Assembly: GCA_903933995.1 (NCBI GenBank)
Contig: CAIZMD010000693.1
Location: forward strand, 1 to 32,382
Direction: 5' to 3'
From: an uncultured Bacteroidota bacterium
GTDB lineage: Bacteria; Bacteroidota; Bacteroidia; Chitinophagales; Chitinophagaceae
Length of the DNA: 32,382 bases
Both the position numbers and the translations under genes were made by a program. Below are positions 26,710-32,382 of this stretch, piece after piece (the stretch's first letter is position 1; each line of letters opens with the position of its first letter). The notes under the pieces were generated by a model, which ran no database searches, was not told the DNA's origin, and worked only from the letters and a program-made list of their open reading frames with translations.

Positions 26710-29700
26710 TTAAAACTGAATATTTAAACCGAAATTCAAAACACGCATCATTGGATAAACTGATCCATTAGAACTCGGAATCTCAGGATCAAAATATGGC
26801 ATTTGAGTCCATGTAACCAGATTTTGACCGTTGAGGTAAACTCGCAAAGACTTCATTGCCAATTTTTCCAATATTTTATTTGAGAAACTATAAGCAATCT
26901 CAATATTTTTTATTCTTAAATACGATGCATCTCTCATCCAATAAGAAGACACTCTATAATTATGCCTATTGGCATCTGGTGCGGCGGTTAATCTTGGTAA
27001 AGAAATTGGACTTCCACTTGCATATCTTTCAGCTGACCAACTTTCTTTTGCATTTTCAAATGCTGTTTTAGTTCCAGCTATAAAGGGCCAAGCAGATTCT
27101 CCGGTTAAATAAGTAGATACATTTCCAGCACCTTGAAAAAATATAGACAATTCAAATCCTTTGTATTGAATTCCAAAAGTGGCTCCATAAATTATCCCTG
27201 GTATGTTTGGGTTTCCAATATTTGTTCGGTCATTATCATCAATTAAACCATCTCCATTAACGTCTTTATACCTAATATCTCCAGGCTTTAAGCCAGCACC
27301 CTCCCATGCAGATTTAGGTCTTTTAGGATCGTTGATTTCCTCTAATGTATTAAAGAGGCCTTCTGCAATTAAACCCTTAGGTTGCCCAATTCTATTTGCA
27401 GTCATAGCCAATCCTGTGAAGGGTTGGGGGGCTTCATCCATATATATAATTTTATTTTTTGTATAGGTAAAATTGGCGTTTGCAAAATACGTTAAGCCTG
27501 ATTTTGCAATAGTATTTCTATAGCCTATTTCAATTTCAAATCCTTTATTCTCAGCTATACCTATATTATAGGGAGAAATTAGATTAGTTGGGCCAAATGT
27601 TACGGGAACATTAAGATTCCACAGAATTTTTTCCCTTCTTTCTGAGAATAAATCCGTTGTTAAAGAAAGTTTGTTTTTAAAGAATCTAAAATCCGCTCCA
27701 ATGTTGGTTTTACGGGCAACCTCCCAAGTTACTCCTGGATTTCCAATACTAGACTCTCTATACCCAGTAACTGGAGTATTAGCTAGGCCTAAAAAATAAG
27801 ATCCTCCTGAAGCAAAGGACGATGGCAAGAATAAAAAACGATTCCCGCCAATTTTATCATTTCCTACGGTTCCGTAAGAGCCTCTTAACTTTAAATAATT
27901 AAATGCATCCGATTTAGGAAAGAAATTTTCTTGTGATATTAAATATCCTGCACTAAATGAAGGGAAAAAACCAAATTGTTTTCCAACAGCAAAATTCTCT
28001 GACCCATTGTAACCAATGTTCAAGTCTGCAAAATACTTATTTTGAAAATTATAGGTTACCCTACTAACCAGTCCTAGGTAATTAAACGGCAATTGATTGC
28101 CACCATCATATAACCTCTCTGCAGTTCCTAAAAATAAGCCTGTAACTGTATGATTGCCAAAAGTTCTATTGAATTCTATTGCTGCTTCACCGTATATTTT
28201 TCTGTTTTTACTAAAACTTTCGCTTTGAAAACCAACAGGACCTTCAAATTGATTTACAACTGGAATTGGCACGATAGAATCTTGGAAAGTTGATGCTCGA
28301 GGATTCCTTCTTAAATCCCACATTGGAATTTGCTTTCTTCTTGAAACAGCTTGTAAATAATAACTATCATATGCACCCATGGCCCTTACTGACAAACCTT
28401 TAGTAATGCCATCTAATTTGTATTTTCCGCCAATATTAATATTTAATCGGCTGCTATAATTTACGTTAAAACCATTGAATAACATTTGATATAAGGGCGT
28501 ATTAGAAATATTCCAAGCAGCTAAGCCATCAATATTCCTAACTAATTTACCCTCATATAATACTGGTGTCATAATTGGGTTGGCAGAAAGAATTGTACCA
28601 AAAATGTCACTAGTGGCACTATTGGAATAATTAGAATTTTGAATTTCAGCAGAAGATTTAACGAATAATGTGAGGTTTTTAGAAATATTGAAATCGAAAT
28701 TACTTCTAATATTATAACGCTTGAAATTGGGATTTGCGCTAAACTCTGGAAAAAGACCACCTGTTGTGTAGATACCATCTTGATTCAAATAGCCAAGTGA
28801 AACAAAATATTTAGCATCTTGTGTTCCCCCACTTACATTCAAGTTATACTGTTGCTGAGGAGCAAAATCTTTAAGCATATAATCCATCCAGCGAACATTA
28901 GGATGAAAAATTGGGTCATCTCCTTTTCTAAATCTTTCAATATCATAATCACTAAACCTTTTGGCATTGGGATTATTTTGATCATTTACTTCTGCTTCAT
29001 TCCTCAATAAAGCATAGTCTACCGCATTTAATTCTTTAGGAAGACGAATTGGATTTTGCCAACCTAGATTACTGGAGAAGGTAAATTGAGGTTTGCCTAA
29101 TTGACCTGTTTTTGTAGTAATGATAATAACACCGTTTGCTCCACGTACCCCAAATACCGCTGTAGCAGAGGCGTCTTTTAAAATATTAAAAGATTCAATT
29201 GTGTAAGGGTCAATTCCATTTAAACTTCTCTGAACACCATCTACTAAAACAAGTGGGGTTGCGCTTGTTCCTCCGGCAAATGTAGCAACCCCTCTAATGA
29301 AAATATCAGCGATATCCCTTCCAGGTTCACCACCGCGTTGAACGGTATAAATACCTGGAGCCCTTCCCGCTAAAGCATTTGCAACACTTGAAACTGGCGC
29401 TTTTAATATGTCTGTTGGAGAAACGGCTCCAATGGCCCCTGTTACTGTAACTTTTTTCTGAGTACCATAACCTACAACAACTACATCATCTAACTTAGTA
29501 ATACTTGAAACCAAAGATATCCCTAATGAGCTTTGATTACCCACAACCACTTCTTGAATTGTATACCCAGTATAATTGAATACTAAAACAGATGAGTTGT
29601 CATTAACTTTTATTGAAAATTTTCCATTGGCATCAGTTGTAGTTCCTGCTTTTGTACCTTTCACTTGAACAGATACACCTGCCAGAGAATTCCCTTTTTC

Positions 29701-30102
29701 GTCAGTAACAGTTCCAGTAATTATACTGGGCTCTTTAAAATTATTTATTTGCTTACCAGGATCAGTTGTTACAATTAAAGATGTTTCTTTTTCAATTTGT
29801 TTTAAAATAATTAAATCATTGTTAACCTCAAAAATAAGATCCATGTCTTTAGAGATTTTTTCTAAAAAATCTAAAAGAGGTTTGTCAATAATTTTAATGG
29901 AAATTTTTCTAGAAGCTTGAATTTTTTCGACACTATAAACAAACCTAACTGCAGCCTGTTTTTCAATTAGTGTAAGTACTTTTTTTAATTCCAAATTGTT
30001 AACCTGAATATTGATTTTTTTTTCAGTAACATTTTGCGAATTAGCATACCCACATATCTGCACAAAAAACAATACTATAAAGGGAAAAAATGATTTTCTC
30101 AT
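26710..30102 (-). CDS. SusC/RagA-family TonB-linked outer membrane protein with N-terminal STN signalling domain
   Basis: STN domain (INIQVNNLELKKVLTLIEKQAAVRFVYSVEKIQASRKISIKIIDKPLLDFLEKISKDMDLIFEVNNDLIILK), CarboxypepD_reg-like domain (ITGTVTDEKGNSLAGVSVQVKGTKAGTTTDANGKFSIKV), TonB-box region (LDDVVVVGYGTQKK), plug and barrel. Confidence 0.97.
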   Translation of the reverse strand: MRKSFFPFIVLFFVQICGYANSQNVTEKKINIQVNNLELKKVLTLIEKQAAVRFVYSVEKIQASRKISIKIIDKPLLDFLEKISKDMDLIFEVNNDLIILKQIEKETSLIVTTDPGKQINNFKEPSIITGTVTDEKGNSLAGVSVQVKGTKAGTTTDANGKFSIKVNDNSSVLVFNYTGYTIQEVVVGNQSSLGISLVSSITKLDDVVVVGYGTQKKVTVTGAIGAVSPTDILKAPVSSVANALAGRAPGIYTVQRGGEPGRDIADIFIRGVATFAGGTSATPLVLVDGVQRSLNGIDPYTIESFNILKDASATAVFGVRGANGVIIITTKTGQLGKPQFTFSSNLGWQNPIRLPKELNAVDYALLRNEAEVNDQNNPNAKRFSDYDIERFRKGDDPIFHPNVRWMDYMLKDFAPQQQYNLNVSGGTQDAKYFVSLGYLNQDGIYTTGGLFPEFSANPNFKRYNIRSNFDFNISKNLTLFVKSSAEIQNSNYSNSATSDIFGTILSANPIMTPVLYEGKLVRNIDGLAAWNISNTPLYQMLFNGFNVNYSSRLNINIGGKYKLDGITKGLSVRAMGAYDSYYLQAVSRRKQIPMWDLRRNPRASTFQDSIVPIPVVNQFEGPVGFQSESFSKNRKIYGEAAIEFNRTFGNHTVTGLFLGTAERLYDGGNQLPFNYLGLVSRVTYNFQNKYFADLNIGYNGSENFAVGKQFGFFPSFSAGYLISQENFFPKSDAFNYLKLRGSYGTVGNDKIGGNRFLFLPSSFASGGSYFLGLANTPVTGYRESSIGNPGVTWEVARKTNIGADFRFFKNKLSLTTDLFSERREKILWNLNVPVTFGPTNLISPYNIGIAENKGFEIEIGYRNTIAKSGLTYFANANFTYTKNKIIYMDEAPQPFTGLAMTANRIGQPKGLIAEGLFNTLEEINDPKRPKSAWEGAGLKPGDIRYKDVNGDGLIDDNDRTNIGNPNIPGIIYGATFGIQYKGFELSIFFQGAGNVSTYLTGESAWPFIAGTKTAFENAKESWSAERYASGSPISLPRLTAAPDANRHNYRVSSYWMRDASYLRIKNIEIAYSFSNKILEKLAMKSLRVYLNGQNLVTWTQMPYFDPEIPSSNGSVYPMMRVLNFGLNIQF

Positions 30103-30155
30103 AGCAAGCGTAGTTTTATTTTATATTATATTAAATTGATCCAAAAAAAAGGCAA

Positions 30156-31295
30156 CTATTTTTTGAAACAACCTTTTGCATTAATTATGACTCTACCATC
30201 CAATACTTCGTAATAACCATTTAAAGCTTTACAAATAATATTCAACTGCTCATACAAACTATATCCTTCCAGATTGGCGTTTAACGTACAACCAGCCAAA
30301 AGTTCTTCATCAAATACAATGTCAATTCCATAGACATCTTTTAAAATAGCAAACACTTTATTAATTGGCGCTTCATCAAAATTGAATAGTTTTTTAGCGT
30401 CTGTTTCTGGCTTTAATAGAATGGGTTCATTAACTAAAGTCTTTACAAGACTAGCATCTGATTTTAAAAAACTTACTTTTTGATTCGGTATCAAAACAAT
30501 ACTGGATAATTCATTTGAAACCTTTTTCTCCGTAGTTACAAATTTTGGATTGGTAAATACCGAAACTCTACCCGAAGCTACTTCTACTACAACTTCTTTA
30601 TCCATTGCGTATGATCTAACTCTAAATTTAGTGCCCAATACTTTGGTGACTAATCCATCAGCGTATACTAAAAATGGCTTTTGAGTATTTCGTACAACTT
30701 CAAAAAATGCTTCCCCAACTAGAAATACTTCTCTTTTTTCTAAATTGATAAATTTTTCTGCATAACTTATTTTAGACTTTGTACTTAATGTAGTTCTAGT
30801 TCCATCAGGTAATGTAATAATCAATGGTGCATTTGTTTGATTAACTTTTTCAATGAGTCGATGGGGTACTTCTTTAATTAAATTTTCATAAGTTGGTTGA
30901 AAAGAAAGATTTACAGAATTCTTTTGTTCAACCCAAACTCCACCCATGACTGCCATTAATAAAATGGAAGCGGCTATGATCAAATATTTAAAGGAACTTT
31001 TTACTGGAGTTGATTCAATAAAAATCGAGTCTTCAATATTGTCTAGTTCAAGTATTCTTTGTGTATCCCTAACTAACTCTTGCACTTCATCTTCGTGAAA
31101 AATATCATTATCAATATAAACGGAAAGTATCAACAACTTTGCTTTTTCAATAATTGGTTCTTTATCAGGATATTGTTTTACCCACTGTTCCCAATAGGCA
31201 AAATCTTTACCACCATTCATCACATCCGTTCTAAAACGCTCATCCCAGAAGAAGTCTTCAAGGCTATAGTGCAAATATGGATCTTGTATTATCAT
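30156..31295 (-). CDS. FecR-family anti-sigma factor (FecR plus C-terminal DUF4974-like domain)
   Basis: Single TM (YLIIAASILLMAVMGGVWV), 'ITLPDGTRTTLSTKSKISYAEKF...REVFLVGEAFFEVVRNTQKPFLVYADGLVTKVLGTKFRVRSY', C-terminal 'FDEAPINKVFAILKDVYGIDIVFDEELL'. Confidence 0.95.
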   Translation of the reverse strand: MIIQDPYLHYSLEDFFWDERFRTDVMNGGKDFAYWEQWVKQYPDKEPIIEKAKLLILSVYIDNDIFHEDEVQELVRDTQRILELDNIEDSIFIESTPVKSSFKYLIIAASILLMAVMGGVWVEQKNSVNLSFQPTYENLIKEVPHRLIEKVNQTNAPLIITLPDGTRTTLSTKSKISYAEKFINLEKREVFLVGEAFFEVVRNTQKPFLVYADGLVTKVLGTKFRVRSYAMDKEVVVEVASGRVSVFTNPKFVTTEKKVSNELSSIVLIPNQKVSFLKSDASLVKTLVNEPILLKPETDAKKLFNFDEAPINKVFAILKDVYGIDIVFDEELLAGCTLNANLEGYSLYEQLNIICKALNGYYEVLDGRVIINAKGCFKK

Positions 31296-31356
31296 ACAAA
31301 AATGAAGTGTTAAAAATTATAGAGACCAACTATTTAATTCCATACCATGGATTCAA

Positions 31357-32016
31357 CTAAAATATATTTTTGACAAATAATAAAACCAATAGTATTTTAT
31401 ATAGCTTCCAAACAGATTCTGGAGTAGCACTTTTCAACTTTACTAAAGCAATTTGAAGGATATTGGATACAGTTTGTGGTGCTATTTCTAACACATTGGC
31501 AATTTCTTCTCTACTTAACGTCTCAAAAAACTTTAAATAAACTACTTCCTTTTGACGAGCGGGTAATTTGGCTATTAGTTCATTAAAGTGCTTAGATAAA
31601 ATTTTTGCTTGTTCCGATGCAATCATTTTATTGTCAATTCCTAAAACAAAGGAAAAAGATTCCATGTAAATTGGGTCCAAATTTATAGTGGATGTTTTGT
31701 GCAGTTTTTTGATCTTTCTAAGTAGCAATCGTCTAAAGGATGTAAATAGATATGATTTAAGATTTACAGAAGTTGCTAATTGGTTTCTTCGCTCCCATAA
31801 AACAATGAATAATTCTTGAACAGAATCTTTAATTAACTCTTTGTCAGAAGTAAACCTTAATCCATAATTTGCAAGAGGCCGAAAAAATGATTGCATCAGC
31901 TTTGCTAAAGCATTCTTATCTCCCTTAAGAAGATCTTGCCAAGTTGAATTATCATTTTCCAGATTAAAACTCACATATATGCATTGAAGTAGTTCAGCTT
32001 CTAATATAGAGCACAT
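31357..32016 (-). CDS. ECF-type RNA polymerase sigma-70 factor (FecI-like)
   Basis: Sigma region 2 'FFRPLANYGLRFTSDKELIKDSVQELFIVLWERRNQL' and region 4 'LPARQKEVVYLKFFETLSREEIANVLEIAPQTVSNILQIALVKLK'. Adjacent to fecR and an STN-SusC. Confidence 0.94.
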   Translation of the reverse strand: MCSILEAELLQCIYVSFNLENDNSTWQDLLKGDKNALAKLMQSFFRPLANYGLRFTSDKELIKDSVQELFIVLWERRNQLATSVNLKSYLFTSFRRLLLRKIKKLHKTSTINLDPIYMESFSFVLGIDNKMIASEQAKILSKHFNELIAKLPARQKEVVYLKFFETLSREEIANVLEIAPQTVSNILQIALVKLKSATPESVWKLYKILLVLLFVKNIF

Positions 32017-32152
32017 TTTTAGTTCTTCATACCATATAATTTGTGATTATTTTTAAAAGAGTGGGAGTTACATTTTCAATCTAACCATAAATCATACTTA
32101 AATAGGCCAGTTTTTGAACCCAATTTTTATAAGTCGGGAGAGAACCCCTAAA

Positions 32153-32190
32153 TAAAAAAGGTCCGGACTTTCATCCGAACCTCTCTTTTT
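32153..32190. terminator. Rho-independent (probably bidirectional) terminator downstream of frr
   Basis: AAAAAAGGTCCGGA-CTTTCA-TCCGAACCTCTCTTTTT: 9-bp stem with one mismatch, A-run on one side and T-run on the other. Confidence 0.75.
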
Positions 32191-32207
32191 GATTAAGTAA
32201 TAACCAA

Positions 32208-32382
32208 TTAGATGGTCATCATTTCTTTTTCCTTTGCAGCTAAGTGTTTTTCAACCAGTGCAATGAATTTATCAGTTAGGTCTTGAATGGTTTTTTCTGC
32301 GTCTTTGGCAACGTCTTCACTCAAGCCGTCTTTTTGTAATTTCTTTACCTGCTCAATACTATCGCGGCGGATATTGCGGATG
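32208..32382 (-). CDS. frr: Ribosome recycling factor, C-terminal fragment (runs off window)
   Basis: Reverse strand encodes IRNIRRDSIEQVKKLQKDGLSEDVAKDAEKTIQDLTDKFIALVEKHLAAKEKEMMTI*, the RRF C-terminus. Confidence 0.93.
   Translation of the reverse strand, partial: IRNIRRDSIEQVKKLQKDGLSEDVAKDAEKTIQDLTDKFIALVEKHLAAKEKEMMTI

Noticed and set aside
1-32382. CRISPR arrays, tRNA/rRNA genes, transposases, integrases, prophage genes, toxin-antitoxin or defence systems
   Set aside because: No regularly spaced direct repeats, no RNA-gene signatures recognised by eye, and no mobile-element or defence domains among the ORF translations.

Overview
Bacteroidetes-type chromosome window (the SusC/SusD pairs, LytTR/LytS pair and intergenic style suggest a Chitinophagaceae-like organism; this is an inference). 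Positions 1-6650 hold housekeeping and generic genes: an M28-like peptidase N-terminus, a LytTR response regulator with its LytS-type kinase, dxs, scpA, mscL and an EamA permease. Positions ~6714-32016 hold one large minus-strand polysaccharide utilization locus (PUL). Transcription order is ECF sigma factor -> FecR-like anti-sigma -> STN-SusC -> SusD -> second SusC without the usual N-terminal domains -> second SusD -> heparinase II/III-like lyase lipoprotein -> S1 sulfatase -> Asp-rich protein of unknown function -> second heparinase II/III-like lyase -> ROK-family kinase -> sialate O-acetylesterase-like esterase -> GH2 glycosidase. A ribosome recycling factor gene (frr, partial) closes the window. 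The gene content predicts uptake and depolymerisation of a sulfated, possibly O-acetylated, uronate-containing polysaccharide. The best candidate for something undescribed is the ~600-aa secreted protein at 14487-16292. It carries at least ten DxDxDG-like loops, resembles no enzyme family I can name, and is tightly coupled to the sulfatase and lyase genes. No CRISPR arrays, tRNAs, rRNAs or insertion sequences were seen.
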